NCBI RefSeq assembly: GCF_024585165.1
Contig: NZ_CP029008.1
Span: forward strand, 1,798,001-1,862,000
DNA: 64,000 nucleotides
Direction of reading: 5' to 3'
Source of the DNA: Bradyrhizobium sp. WBOS07
GTDB lineage: Bacteria; Pseudomonadota; Alphaproteobacteria; Rhizobiales; Xanthobacteraceae
Shown: positions 44,314-52,746 of the stretch, piece after piece
Position numbering within the stretch: position 1 is the stretch's first letter
How the letters are laid out: each line of letters starts with the position of its first letter
Notes under the pieces: model-generated
Database searches by the model: none
What the model was told of the DNA's origin: nothing
Seen by the model: only the letters and a program-made list of their open reading frames with translations
Made by a program: the position numbers and the translations under genes

Positions 44314-45039
44314 TCACGTCGTCGGCCCTATTGGGTCTTCCTTGACGCCGCGAGCGACGACCCGGAGGCTTCCGTCCGGAAGCGGCCTTTGCAATTTCAG
44401 TACTTCGTCCGCAGGGGCCGTCATCCAGGTCTCGACTTCATCTGGCGTTGTCAGGATCACCGGCATCGCCTTGGGGTGGATGGCGCCGACCTCGGCGTTG
44501 GGCTCCGTCGTGAGGAACGCGTAGAGGTCGTTGGTCGTCTCGCCTTCCTTGACCTTCCGGACGGACGTCCAGTTGGTCCAGATACCGGCGAAGCAGGCGA
44601 GGGGACGTGTCTCATCGAGCGCGAACCAGATATCACCGCCCTCGGCCTTGTTGAACTCGCTGAACGAGTTGAACGGCACCACGCAGCGATTTTCAGTCCC
44701 CAGCCATCGCGTCCAGTGCTTGCTCTTCACATTGCGGATGTTGGTCGTGCCGCCGTCCGGCTCCATTCGCAGCAATTCCTTGAAATCCACTGCCTTGCCC
44801 TTGGCCTGCAGCTTCTCGGCTCGCTTCTTCGTGGCGTCCATCAGCGCCTTTGATGACGACGGCATTCCCCATCGCGCCGTAGCGAGCTCGCGGCCCTCCA
44901 CTCCGTTGCGCACGATCGGTGCCTTGTAGTCGGGAAAATCCCCCGGCATCGGCGCCAGATTTCCAACGTATCGGTTGACAACGCGGAACAGCGCGTTGAT
45001 CGCGGCTTGATTGGTCGTGATCGAATAAAGATTGCACAT
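44314..45039 (-). CDS. SOS response-associated peptidase (SRAP/YedK/HMCES family)
   Basis: This 241-aa protein has the SRAP signature: catalytic Cys2 after the initiator Met ([11 protein letters not shown]), [14 protein letters not shown] for the conserved Glu, FAGIW, and [11 protein letters not shown] with the active-site His. SRAP proteins form a covalent DNA-protein crosslink with abasic sites in single-stranded DNA and shield them. Members on mobile elements are common near SOS polymerases and end-joining genes. The next two upstream genes on this strand end close by. Length is typical for the family. Confidence 0.92.
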   Translation of the reverse strand: MCNLYSITTNQAAINALFRVVNRYVGNLAPMPGDFPDYKAPIVRNGVEGRELATARWGMPSSSKALMDATKKRAEKLQAKGKAVDFKELLRMEPDGGTTNIRNVKSKHWTRWLGTENRCVVPFNSFSEFNKAEGGDIWFALDETRPLACFAGIWTNWTSVRKVKEGETTNDLYAFLTTEPNAEVGAIHPKAMPVILTTPDEVETWMTAPADEVLKLQRPLPDGSLRVVARGVKEDPIGPTT

Positions 45040-45042
45040 CGG

Positions 45043-45492
45043 TCAGGATTCGGCTCGAGGGTGGCGCGGCTGCCAGGTCAACTGTAGCAGAGTCGCGGAT
45101 GGACGCCGGCCGGCCTTGGCACATTTGCGACAGCGCAGCCGGCTGGCGAGATCGTGCACGAAGGTGGTCGGCGGGTGCTTCATCGCGGCCAGGTCGACAT
45201 CGCTCGGCGTCTTGCAGCGCGCGCACCTGATCTCCAGCCAGGGGAAGCCTCCATTTACGGCCTGATCGATGGTCGGCGACGGATCGATCGGTTCGCCGTC
45301 ACTCCACATCCGCTCGTTCCAGCTTTCGCAAAGCAGCCTGTCGGCTTGCTGGATCATCGCCCCGCCTTTGGCCCGCATCTCCGCCGATTGGGTCGCCAGC
45401 ATGCTGGCCATCGCGCGTGCCTTGCCGAGCTCTTTCGCCAGAGCCTTGCGATCGCCGCCCGACAAGGGCGTAGGGTGATACTTCGGGGCCAT
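45043..45492 (-). CDS. Hypothetical protein with zinc-ribbon-like cysteines, 149 aa
   Basis: The protein has a helical first half (DRKALAKELGKARAMASMLA) and a Cys-rich second half, CARCKTPSDVDL and LRCRKCAKAG, which could form one zinc ribbon. The pattern with HPPTTFVHDLASRLRCRKC is familiar to me from Rhizobiales hypothetical proteins. ATG 45492 is chosen; an earlier in-frame ATG at 45579 would overlap the upstream gene. The stop lies three bases from the SRAP start region. Function unknown; nucleic-acid binding is plausible. Confidence 0.6.
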   Translation of the reverse strand: MAPKYHPTPLSGGDRKALAKELGKARAMASMLATQSAEMRAKGGAMIQQADRLLCESWNERMWSDGEPIDPSPTIDQAVNGGFPWLEIRCARCKTPSDVDLAAMKHPPTTFVHDLASRLRCRKCAKAGRRPSATLLQLTWQPRHPRAES

Positions 45493-45538
45493 CCAGACAT
45501 CCAGGCGCAAAGAGATCGGATCGGCAAATCCAGAGCGG

Positions 45539-45934
45539 CTACGGCGTCTCGAACGCTGGCCAGCACCCGTCTTCTTCATGCCTGCCGGTGCGCTGCCGGC
45601 AGGTATTGTCGAGCAGCCGCTGCGCGACGTCCTTCCAGAGCGCGTTGGCGCCATACAGTCGAACGGCATCAGCGGTCTGGATTTCCACGGTCCGCTCGCA
45701 GCGGCGGCAGGAGACGCGCAGCACGTGACGCTGAATCTCGGAAAGACGTCGCTGCCGCATCTGAGCCCCGGTCGTGCCGGCGCGTGCGTCTTTCAGGACC
45801 GATTCCCAATATTCGGCCGGGAGGGGGGCATCTGGACCCGCAGCGGGCGGCGCTCGTCTGCGGTCGGCTTCAGCGGCCAATTTTTCCATCTGTTTCGGGG
45901 TCGGCATGCGCCAGCTCGCGGGTCGGTCGGTCAT
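45539..45934 (-). CDS. Hypothetical protein, 131 aa
   Basis: It starts MTDRPASWRMPTPKQMEKLA and has a CRRCERTVEIQ motif and a third Cys in DNTCRQRTG, again suggesting a small metal-binding segment similar to its downstream neighbour. Arg-rich helices (GAQMRQRRLSEIQRHVLRV) suggest contact with nucleic acid. The start at 45934 marks where the recognisable sequence begins; the frame is open further upstream. It is divergent from Ku. Confidence 0.55.
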   Translation of the reverse strand: MTDRPASWRMPTPKQMEKLAAEADRRRAPPAAGPDAPLPAEYWESVLKDARAGTTGAQMRQRRLSEIQRHVLRVSCRRCERTVEIQTADAVRLYGANALWKDVAQRLLDNTCRQRTGRHEEDGCWPAFETP

Positions 45935-46079
45935 GCCCGAATTAGAACATAACAAGAACAAATGTCGAGTCCGGCCAGGCAGGCCGATGAGAAAAATCCC
46001 GCTGTGGGGCGGGTCGCGATGTCGGAACCAAGCCCGGTCGTTCGTCTTTAATCCGGCATCAGTAATGGAGTTCCCCGCG

Positions 46080-47012
46080 ATGGCCCCCCGCGCCAACTGG
46101 AAAGGCTTCCTGCGTCTTTCCCTCGTCACCTGTCCGGTTGCGCTCTATCCGGCCACGTCGGAATCCGAAAAGGTCTCGTTCAACCAGCTGAATCGAAAGA
46201 CCGGCCATCGGATCAAGTACGCTAAGGTGGATGCCGATACCGGCGAGGAGGTCGACAACGAGGACATCGTCAAAGGCTACAAGGTCGACACGGACACCTT
46301 CATCGAGGTGACGAAGGAGGAGCTAGAGAACGTCGCACTGGAATCAACGCGAACGATCGAAATCGACGAGTTCGTCGACCGCAGCGAGATCGATCCGCGA
46401 TATCTCATTCGCCCCTACTATCTGCGTCCCGACGGTAAAGTCGGGCACGATGCTTTCGCCGTTATTCGGGAAACCATCCGCGAGATGAACAAGGTCGCGA
46501 TCGGCCGTGTGGTGCTGACCAATCGCGAGCACATCATCGCGCTGGAGCCGTTGGACAAGGGCCTGATGGGAACGCTACTGCGCTATCCTTACGAAGTCCG
46601 TTCAGCTGATGAGTATTTCGACGACATTCAGGATGTCAAAGTCACCAAGGACATGCTTGATCTCGCCAAGCACATCGTCAATCAGAAGGCGGGCCATTTC
46701 GAGCCGGACAAGTTCGAAGACCAATACGAAACCGCCCTCATCGAACTGATCAATCAGAAGCGCGCCGGCAAACCCATCACCGCGAAAGCGCGTCCCCGCG
46801 GCGAGAACGTGGTGGACCTGATCGACGCGCTGCGAAAGAGCATCGGAAGAGAGGGCGCCTCAGCGACAGAGGCACCCAAGAAATCAGGAAAAAAGCCGCG
46901 CAAGGCGGCGGCCGGGCAGAAGGAAATGCTGATGCCGATCGCAGGCAAGAAGCCGGCGAAGGAGGCCGCGGCGAAAAAGCCGGCGGCCAAGCCGCAGCGG
47001 AAGTCGGCTTAG
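46080..47012 (+). CDS. ku: Ku protein, DNA double-strand-break end-joining
   Basis: This 310-aa bacterial Ku begins MAPRANWKGFLRLSLVTCPV and has the core ring segments GHRIKYAKVDADTGEEV, KGYKVD, PYYLRPDGKVGHDAFAVIRE and LRYPYEVRSADEYFD. A Lys/Ala-rich C-terminal tail follows (KKSGKKPRKAAAGQK and on), as in Ku proteins that recruit LigD. Ku homodimers bind DNA ends and bring in the ligase. The start at 46080 is where similarity begins; an in-frame ATG at 46065 would add five residues. Two LigD-type ligase genes lie 1.3 and 3.6 kb downstream on the other strand. Confidence 0.95.
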   Translation: MAPRANWKGFLRLSLVTCPVALYPATSESEKVSFNQLNRKTGHRIKYAKVDADTGEEVDNEDIVKGYKVDTDTFIEVTKEELENVALESTRTIEIDEFVDRSEIDPRYLIRPYYLRPDGKVGHDAFAVIRETIREMNKVAIGRVVLTNREHIIALEPLDKGLMGTLLRYPYEVRSADEYFDDIQDVKVTKDMLDLAKHIVNQKAGHFEPDKFEDQYETALIELINQKRAGKPITAKARPRGENVVDLIDALRKSIGREGASATEAPKKSGKKPRKAAAGQKEMLMPIAGKKPAKEAAAKKPAAKPQRKSA

Positions 47013-47127
47013 GTGTCGTGAAGCATCCGGTGACGCCGGACGGCACTCCTTCGTCGTCCGTGGCAGGCTCTGGCGAATGGCAAATCCGTCTCAACGAGGT
47101 CACGCGAGATCATCTCGTCGCCGTCTA

Positions 47128-47289
47128 ATGGCGACCCGGCGGGTAGGTGCGTGCGCCAGGAAGGCGGCCGAGCGCGAGGCCGAAGTAACGGTGCATAGGA
47201 CCGCGGACGAAGCTAAGCAGGCGCTTGGCGAACGCGGTCCCGTATGGCGGGACGACGGCTCGCCGGCTCTCGATTGCTCTGCAAAGTAG
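47128..47289 (+). CDS. Possible small hypothetical protein, 53 aa
   Basis: The product is helical and charged (RKAAEREAEVTVHRTADEAK) and ends ALGERGPVWRDDGSPALDC. The segment KQALGERGPVW is familiar from small hypothetical proteins of Bradyrhizobium-type genomes. No good ribosome binding site is seen, and the frame could start at 47077 instead. It ends just before the NUDIX gene. Confidence 0.4.
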   Translation: MATRRVGACARKAAEREAEVTVHRTADEAKQALGERGPVWRDDGSPALDCSAK

Positions 47290-47296
47290 GAGCCAT

Positions 47297-47803
47297 ATGG
47301 CTGCGGTGAAAAAGACTTCCAGGAGATCGACCTTGAGCGCGGGCATTCTCGCATACCGCAAGGGAGGAGCTCGGGGGCTCGAGGTTCTGCTCGTTCATCC
47401 CGGCGGTCCGTTCTGGCGTGAGAAGGATGATGGCGCCTGGTCCATTCCAAAGGGCGAAATCGATGCCAATGATGTTCCGGAGAACGTTGCTCAACGAGAA
47501 TTTGCCGAAGAACTCGGCCCGAGCGCTTCGATTGGTCCACTCCAGGCGCTGGGGGAGGTCCGACAGCGAGGAGGCAAGCGCGTCATCGCATTCGGCGGCG
47601 AGGGACACTTTGATCCGGCAGCACTGACCAGCAATACCTTCGATGTCGAATGGCCGCCTCGAAGCGGTCGACGGCAGAGCTTTCCCGAAGTCGACCGCGC
47701 GGAATGGTTTGATATCGAGTTAGCGCGGACCAAGATGCTGTCCGCTCAGGTAGAGTTTCTCGATCGTCTTTTGGCGATCTCGGCTGAGAGCGTCGGGAAA
47801 TGA
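47297..47803 (+). CDS. NUDIX hydrolase
   Basis: This 168-aa NUDIX protein begins with a beta strand TLSAGILAYRKGG and has the Nudix box in GEIDANDVPENVAQREFAEE, then LG, with the key REFAEE residues in place. NUDIX enzymes cleave nucleoside diphosphates linked to another group, here perhaps oxidised nucleotides, given the repair context. The start at 47297 has AGGAG 5 bases upstream. Its stop overlaps the phosphoesterase start (ATGA), so both are translated together. Confidence 0.88.
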   Translation: MAAVKKTSRRSTLSAGILAYRKGGARGLEVLLVHPGGPFWREKDDGAWSIPKGEIDANDVPENVAQREFAEELGPSASIGPLQALGEVRQRGGKRVIAFGGEGHFDPAALTSNTFDVEWPPRSGRRQSFPEVDRAEWFDIELARTKMLSAQVEFLDRLLAISAESVGK

Positions 47804-48264
47804 TGTTCAGGATTGGAGTCATTTCGGACACGCACGGCCTGTTGAGGTCCGAGGCGGAGCGAGGCCTGACGGGCGTCGATCACATCATTCATGCCGGCGA
47901 CATGGGACGCCCCGAGATCGTCGACGCGCTTCGCCGGATCGCACCCGTCACGGCCGTTCGTGGAAACGTGGACAGTGGCAAGTGGGCTCGCGACTACCCC
48001 GACACGAAACTCGTCCGTCTGGCAGGTAAGTCGATCTACGTTCTGCACGACCTGAAGACGCTGAAGACCGATCTCGGCGCCGGCTTCGACGTCATCGTCT
48101 CCGGGCATTCCCACGTACCGAAGATCGACACGGTCGGTGGCATTCTCTACCTGAATCCCGGCAGCGCGGGACCTCGGCGTTTCAAGCTGCCGATCACGTT
48201 TGCGACGCTCGAACTCACGCCTGACGGCATGCGACCGGAAATCCACGACCTTGGAGGCGAGTGA
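47800..48264 (+). CDS. Metallophosphoesterase, YfcE/MJ0936 type
   Basis: This 154-aa calcineurin-like phosphoesterase has the complete metal-binding set: SDTHG, HAGDMG, VRGNVD, LHDLK and SGHSHVPK, ending with LNPGSAGPRRFKLP. This small family has two-metal phosphodiesterase activity. It is coupled to the NUDIX gene by a 4-base overlap, so the two may act on the same nucleotide substrates. It is convergent with the first LigD-type ligase. Confidence 0.9.
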   Translation: MMFRIGVISDTHGLLRSEAERGLTGVDHIIHAGDMGRPEIVDALRRIAPVTAVRGNVDSGKWARDYPDTKLVRLAGKSIYVLHDLKTLKTDLGAGFDVIVSGHSHVPKIDTVGGILYLNPGSAGPRRFKLPITFATLELTPDGMRPEIHDLGGE

Positions 48265-48316
48265 GTGTCGGCGGAGAGTGCATCAATCCTTTTTGCCGGC
48301 TTTCGCCGAAGGGAAG

Positions 48317-49264
48317 CTACTTGCGCGGACGTTCTCGCTCACGCACGACATCCTTCGCCCGCTTGTCGGACCTGAGCCCGAGGTAGACGGGCTGGCGCAG
48401 TTCGCCCTTGCTCGTCCACTGCGCAAATTTGACCTCGGCGACCAACGAGGGCTTGACCCAGGTCGTGGCGGCCTCGTCCTTCACTTTGGCAGGGAAGGGT
48501 GATTTCGGGATCGTCAGCTTCACGAGCTTGGCGTGGAGGTCTTCCAGGACCTTGTGGCTGAAGCCAGTGCCAACATGTCCGATATAGCGCCATGTGTCGT
48601 CTTCCCGCACGGCGAGGACCAGGGCGCCGAAGTATGGTCTTGTACGCCTCGGCGCCGTGAAGCCCGCGATCACCACTTCCTGCCGCTTTGCTGTCTTGAT
48701 CTTCAGCCAATCCGCCGTCCGGCTTCCGGACGCATACGCGCTGTCGGCGCGCTTCGCCATGACGCCTTCCAGACCCTTCCGCTCGGCCTCGGCGAAGAAT
48801 TTCATGCCGTTCGCTTTGCGGTGATGGCTGAAGGCGATCAACTTGTCGCGCGGCAGTATTGCCTTCAACCGCTTCTTCCGCTCGAGGAGGGGGTGGTTGC
48901 GCAAGTCCGCTGCGTTCTCAAACATGAGATCGAAGGCGCAGTACAGCAGCTTCGCCTCATGGCGCAGCGCGTTTTGAAGCAACTGGAAATGTGAGACGCC
49001 ATCCTTACCGATCGCGACAAGCTCACCATCGATCACGGCGTCGCCCTTCACGCCCTCCAGCGCTTTGGCGACCTCAATATAGCTGCGGCTGATTATCTTG
49101 CCGTTGCGGCTGTAGAGCGCAACTTTGCCCCGCCGGATTTCCGCGATCATCCGGAAGCCGTCGTACTTGTCCTCGAAAACCCAGCTGGGGTCGTCGAACG
49201 GCGCCTCGGTAAGCGTAGCAAGCATCGGCTGCAGGCGCTTGGGCAGGGTCGACATCCGGCTCAT
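48317..49264 (-). CDS. ligD: ATP-dependent DNA ligase, LigD ligase-domain type (first copy)
   Basis: This 315-aa stand-alone ligase has catalytic Lys33 in EDKYDGFR, then DGELVAIGKDG, YCAFDLMF, EGVMAKRADSAY and DWLKIKTAKR as the remaining nucleotidyltransferase motifs. An OB-fold C-terminal part follows (VIAGFTAPRRTRP, FGALVLAVRE). It lacks the polymerase and 3'-phosphoesterase domains of full LigD. It probably seals breaks bound by Ku. A second ligase at 50658 shares the layout but little close identity, so this is not a recent duplication. Confidence 0.92.
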   Translation of the reverse strand: MSRMSTLPKRLQPMLATLTEAPFDDPSWVFEDKYDGFRMIAEIRRGKVALYSRNGKIISRSYIEVAKALEGVKGDAVIDGELVAIGKDGVSHFQLLQNALRHEAKLLYCAFDLMFENAADLRNHPLLERKKRLKAILPRDKLIAFSHHRKANGMKFFAEAERKGLEGVMAKRADSAYASGSRTADWLKIKTAKRQEVVIAGFTAPRRTRPYFGALVLAVREDDTWRYIGHVGTGFSHKVLEDLHAKLVKLTIPKSPFPAKVKDEAATTWVKPSLVAEVKFAQWTSKGELRQPVYLGLRSDKRAKDVVRERERPRK

Positions 49265-49402
49265 TCAAGGCCAATCCTTAAGAGCGCGTTGCGAAATGCA
49301 TGGACGTCCTTCAAGGATTGGGGAACGCTTCGGGGCCGCGTCGTGTTCCGCAGGCATGGTGGCGTGCGAGACGTTGACGATCGACGAGGGCGGATCAGAC
49401 CG

Positions 49403-50005
49403 ATGGCCAGAAAACTGAAGACCTATCAGACCTCGCTGGGCTTCTTCGATCTGGCGATCGCCGCTCCCTCCATGAAAGCGGCCCTCGAAGCCTGGGGCGC
49501 TGACAGCAATCTCTTCCACCAGGGCGCGGCGAAGGAAAGCGACGATCCGGACGTCATCGAGGCGACTATGGCTGCGCCGGGCATCGTTCTGAAGAGACCC
49601 GTCGGCTCCAACGGGCCATTCAGGGAGCATGCCGAGCTACCTACCGACCTTGCCAGCGGCAGCTCAAAGAAGACAGGCCGCCGTCAACCGCGGAAGCCTT
49701 CTAAGCGGGCCCACGACGATGCGGCCGACCGGAAGGCTGCACTTGCTTTAGAGAAGGAGCAGATGCAACGGGAGCGCGAACGTGCCAAGGAGGAGGCCGT
49801 CCGGCAGAAGGAGCGTGAGCGACGGCAGCACGCCGTCGACAAGGCGCAAAGTGCCTTGGACGCGGCCCGTCGCAAGCACGAAGAAAAGGCCGCTGACATT
49901 CAACAACAGCTCGAAGTTCTTGAGGAAAGCGCGCGGGACGAGGAAGCGCGTTGGGAAAAGGAGAAGGCCCGGTTGGAAGTCGCGTTACGACGCGCGCGAG
50001 GCTAG
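49403..50005 (+). CDS. TolA-annotated coiled-coil protein, 200 aa
   Basis: The N-terminal 100 residues form a small domain (MARKLKTYQTSLGFFDLAIA, then LEAWGADSNLFHQGAA). A long charged coiled-coil follows (about 115-200; KEQMQRERERAKEEAVRQKE). Rhizobial relatives are often annotated as cell envelope biogenesis TolA because of the coiled-coil, but no membrane anchor or TolA domain is visible, so that name is doubtful. Its constant position next to Ku/LigD genes in related genomes, as I recall, suggests a role in DNA-end handling instead. Confidence 0.65.
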   Translation: MARKLKTYQTSLGFFDLAIAAPSMKAALEAWGADSNLFHQGAAKESDDPDVIEATMAAPGIVLKRPVGSNGPFREHAELPTDLASGSSKKTGRRQPRKPSKRAHDDAADRKAALALEKEQMQRERERAKEEAVRQKERERRQHAVDKAQSALDAARRKHEEKAADIQQQLEVLEESARDEEARWEKEKARLEVALRRARG

Positions 50006-50100
50006 GTCTCAAAGTGCGACCATCTCGTGTCTTAGCGTTGACGCCTGATTTGCCGCCGAGACCGGAAATTGCCAGACTCTAAACTGCCAAGTCGCGAGCC

Positions 50101-50304
50101 TTAGCAGTTGCGCTCTTCCCGCAAGATGCGCTCCAGATCATCCTCGAAGATATTTTGCGTTGCTTCAAAGAGAGCCAGGAGCTTCAGAGCTTCTGCGATG
50201 TTTGCGCCACCCTTGCGGACCATCCGTTGCTGCCTTTCGACGATCTGACGTCCTTTGGCAACATGGTGACGGGCAAGGATGACACGTTCGGAATAATGAG
50301 ACAT
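50101..50304 (-). CDS. Small hypothetical protein, 67 aa
   Basis: This helical basic protein begins MSHYSERVILARHHVAKGRQ, and the second half is hydrophobic-acidic (EALKLLALFEATQNIFEDDL). A good AGGAG ribosome binding site lies 7 bases upstream. It has the size and look of small conserved Rhizobiales proteins without known role. It stands between the coiled-coil protein and the second ligase gene pair. Confidence 0.6.
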   Translation of the reverse strand: MSHYSERVILARHHVAKGRQIVERQQRMVRKGGANIAEALKLLALFEATQNIFEDDLERILREERNC

Positions 50305-50493
50305 TGGTGGCTCCTGCTGCAGGCGGGAGCGCGATTGGTCTCTCAGTCACCGGTGCCCGCGGGCAGAGTGCCTTTGCCGGTGATGACCAGATCATACTCC
50401 GTTTCGCGAATTCGGACACTGTCCAATTCAAGCAGGTCAATCTTGAATGGTGGGTCTCGAGCGGGCGCGCTCAGACTGGGCGCTCGCTGGTAA

Positions 50494-50658
50494 CTATCGG
50501 TCGGAAACCGCCCGCCCTGCGGCCTCATTGACCTTTGCGCGGTCCCGCCTGTCCTCCGGAGACAGCTCCATAACCGCTCGATGGAGCTCCGCAGGGATCG
50601 TCAGCGGACTATCGAGCGGCTTTTCCGCCCACTCCCAGAAGCGGTCAAAGGCATCCAT
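50494..50658 (-). CDS. Small protein translated from the end of the ligase gene, 54 aa
   Basis: This gene is easily missed because of its size. From ATG 50658 it reads MDAFDRFWEWAEKPLDSPLT and ends KVNEAAGRAVSDR. GGAGGA lies about 6 bases upstream, inside the ligase gene, and its ATG overlaps the ligase stop as TAATG, so translation is likely coupled. The sequence (FWEWAEKPLDS, LSPEDRRDRAKV) is acidic and helical and similar to small proteins I know from rhizobia; function unknown. Confidence 0.7.
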   Translation of the reverse strand: MDAFDRFWEWAEKPLDSPLTIPAELHRAVMELSPEDRRDRAKVNEAAGRAVSDR

Positions 50659-51578
50659 TACAGATCCTCCCGAAGCCCCCTGAAGAAGGGATGACGGACT
50701 TTTCCCTCCGCTGATTTTGCACGGTACTCTATCTCGGCCAGCAGCTTGGGCTCGACCCAGATTCCTTTGTGCGCAATCCGCTTTGCATAAGGCTGCGTCT
50801 TGCGGATCAGCGGCTTCAGACGCTTCTGAAGGTCGGCGGCTGATGCCTTGTCGAATCCATGGTCCACCTTCCCGGCGTATATTAGATCGTCGCCCTTACG
50901 CCGGCCGACGTAGATGCCGTCCCACTTCGTTCCATCGAGCGCGAAACCCGCAATAGTCAGGGTCTCACGCTGCACGCAGGTCTTCTTGACCCAGTCATTC
51001 GTGCGTCCGGCCGGATAGGCGCCGTCCCGGACCTTCGAGACGACACCTTCGAGGCCAAGCTTGCAGGCGTGCGCAAACATCTCGCGGCCGTCTATCGCGA
51101 AGCTTTCGCTGAACTGGATGTCGGTGCCGGTCAGGATCTTCTTGAGTTCGGCCTTGCGCTGAAAAAGCGGTAGCTTCCGGATATCTCGGCCGTTCAGATA
51201 GAGCAGATCGAACGCCACGAGCACGATGCTCCTCGACTTACCCTTGAGCTCGTTCTGCAGGACCGAGAAGTCGGTCGTGCCATCGGCAGCTGGCACCACG
51301 ATCTCGCCGTCCACCACCGCAGAGTTCGCCTTGATCCGCCAGGCGTCATGAGCGACCTTCTTGAAGCGGTGCGTCCAATCGTGGCCGCGCCGGGTGGAGA
51401 TCTTCGCCGTCTCGTTGGCCAGATGGACCTGAACACGGTAGCCGTCGAACTTGATTTCGTGGATCCAGCGCTCTCCCGACGGCACTTTCTCTGTCGAGGA
51501 TGCCAGGGCCGGTTCGATGAAGGCGGGGAAAGGCGCCTTGACGCCGATAGCCGCCGGCTTGTTACGCTGAAACGCCAC
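50658..51578 (-). CDS. ligD: ATP-dependent DNA ligase, LigD ligase-domain type (second copy)
   Basis: This 306-aa stand-alone ligase has the catalytic Lys in HEIKFDGYR (Lys43 with this start), then DGEIVVPAADG, VAFDLLYLNGRDI, EGVVSKVRDGAYPAG and DWVKKTCVQRETLTI. A C-terminal OB fold follows (YVGRRKGDDLIYAGKVDHGF). The start is taken as GTG 51578 with GGAG 7 bases upstream; upstream of it the open frame continues to 51680 but reads as non-coding. Polymerase and phosphoesterase domains are missing as in the first copy, so LigD functions are split over genes in this cluster. Confidence 0.9.
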   Translation of the reverse strand: MAFQRNKPAAIGVKAPFPAFIEPALASSTEKVPSGERWIHEIKFDGYRVQVHLANETAKISTRRGHDWTHRFKKVAHDAWRIKANSAVVDGEIVVPAADGTTDFSVLQNELKGKSRSIVLVAFDLLYLNGRDIRKLPLFQRKAELKKILTGTDIQFSESFAIDGREMFAHACKLGLEGVVSKVRDGAYPAGRTNDWVKKTCVQRETLTIAGFALDGTKWDGIYVGRRKGDDLIYAGKVDHGFDKASAADLQKRLKPLIRKTQPYAKRIAHKGIWVEPKLLAEIEYRAKSAEGKVRHPFFRGLREDL

Positions 51579-51682
51579 TGAAGAACTCCACGCTACAGCC
51601 GATTCAAATTGGCACAGTTCGAATCGTTCCGGAACCTGCGAATCCCTGTCGCGTTGCTTCGATGTCCCAACAGGAGGCACCG

Positions 51683-51871
51683 ATGGCGGCAGCGAAGAAG
51701 AGCAAAACGGCGCGCGGACGAAAGCAGGACCGGGCGCGGGTGGCAGGCGGGCAGGACTACGAAGTGCAGTACGAGGCGAAGAAGACCGGAAAGTCGGCGC
51801 CGGCGGTGAAAAAGGCCGTCAAAAAGGTCGGCAACGCGCGCAAGCGGGTGGAGAAACGGCTAGGCCGCTGA
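51683..51871 (+). CDS. DUF3606-like small basic protein, 62 aa
   Basis: It begins MAAAKKSKTARGRKQDRARV and continues with GGQDYEVQYEAKKTGKSAPA and KKVGNARKRVEKRL, which matches the DUF3606 pattern (QDRARI, then DYEVxYW, then AVKKVG). AGGAGG lies 6 bases before ATG 51683. These proteins are small, basic, and of unknown function; several occur near stress or repair genes in rhizobia. It is divergent from the second ligase. Confidence 0.75.
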   Translation: MAAAKKSKTARGRKQDRARVAGGQDYEVQYEAKKTGKSAPAVKKAVKKVGNARKRVEKRLGR

Positions 51872-51896
51872 GTAGCAGACGGGTCGGCGTCGGTGC

Positions 51897-52175
51897 TTAG
51901 CGCGGGTCCTCCTCGTCAGGGGGGCATTCTGGGCAGGTATCGCCAATCGAGTCGAGCACGTCGTGAAGCGCGGCCTCCGCGGCTTGACGGGAGACGTCTG
52001 CTGGCGGGTCTCGACGGGCAATATCGAAGGCTCGCTCTCGTGCATGCGGATCGGCGCGGTCCTGCATCCAACCATGCTCTTCGCATTCGCGGATGGCGCC
52101 CGCTTCCTGGAGCACGTGGATCGCCCAACCCTGCAGTGTCCGTATCGCCGGCCTTCGCTCACTGGTCATCAGCAT
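51897..52175 (-). CDS. Hypothetical protein, 92 aa
   Basis: It begins MLMTSERRPAIRTLQGWAIH and is acidic and helical (QEAGAIRECEEHGWMQDRAD), ending with CPECPPDEEDPR. No domain recognised. GGAG about 8 bases before ATG 52175 supports this start; ATG 52169 is an alternative. It is convergent with the DUF3606-like gene (25 bases) and ends the repair block. Confidence 0.6.
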   Translation of the reverse strand: MLMTSERRPAIRTLQGWAIHVLQEAGAIRECEEHGWMQDRADPHARERAFDIARRDPPADVSRQAAEAALHDVLDSIGDTCPECPPDEEDPR

Positions 52176-52664
52176 TGAATAACTCCGAATACACGAATCT
52201 AGTGGTCCGCCGTTTGTTCCGGCTGCTAACACAAGGCTGGGATTCTCAGTCAGCAGAGGACAAGGTTTTCGCCCGTTCTGAGACCACTGTGAAATTGCCA
52301 GGCTGTTCTCGCAGGATTGCCAGCATCACTTTCGCTCAAGTCTTTTAGTGGTTGTGCGCGTGCGGCCAGGGCCGCACCGGGCTCTCGTGAACCGAGCCGC
52401 GCCGCGTCTCGGCCTGCGGCTTCGATCCCTCGCGCCAGAGCTTTGGTGCTCCTCGCCGGGGGCACTCGGAAAAGGGGCTCGCCTGCGGCGATCGTTATCA
52501 CTGCCCCGTTCCCGGGTGCCCTTTTAACCGGTCTCGTCGCTGCACTCGGTCCCGCGTGCCGCCTTCGGCGTCGCTATGCTCACGCTCCTGCGGGTGCCAT
52601 TTCTCTTGGGGCGATGCGCCCCTGGCGCACGCCGGATCAGGCCTGCGGCCTAAGGCAAGAAGCT
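52176..52664. other. Gene-free stretch before ardC
   Basis: About 490 bases with no convincing gene on either strand. From about 52350 the sequence is rich in short GC-rich inverted repeats (for example GTGCGGCC and GGCCGCAC around 52358-52374), which looks like non-coding, structured DNA. This is where the repair block meets the backbone of the mobile element. Confidence 0.45.
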
Positions 52665-52746
52665 GAGAGTAAGAGTGCAGGCTGGTTTTCCGTGACGGGT
52701 TACAATCTGCGAGAGAGGCTCGCGGTGCCCGTCGCGGAGACCCGCG
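52665..52746 (+). promoter_or_regulatory. Leader A copy 2, structured 5' leader of ardC
   Basis: It starts with GAGAGTAAGAG (52665-52675). An outer stem GACGGG (52694-52699) with CCCGTC (52728-52733) encloses an inner stem GCGAG (52709-52713) with CTCGC (52719-52723). GCGGAGA follows directly before the ATG. The same order recurs before parB and before the ardC remnant. The inner stems differ in sequence between copies but stay paired, which argues for a functional RNA structure. Confidence 0.65.
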
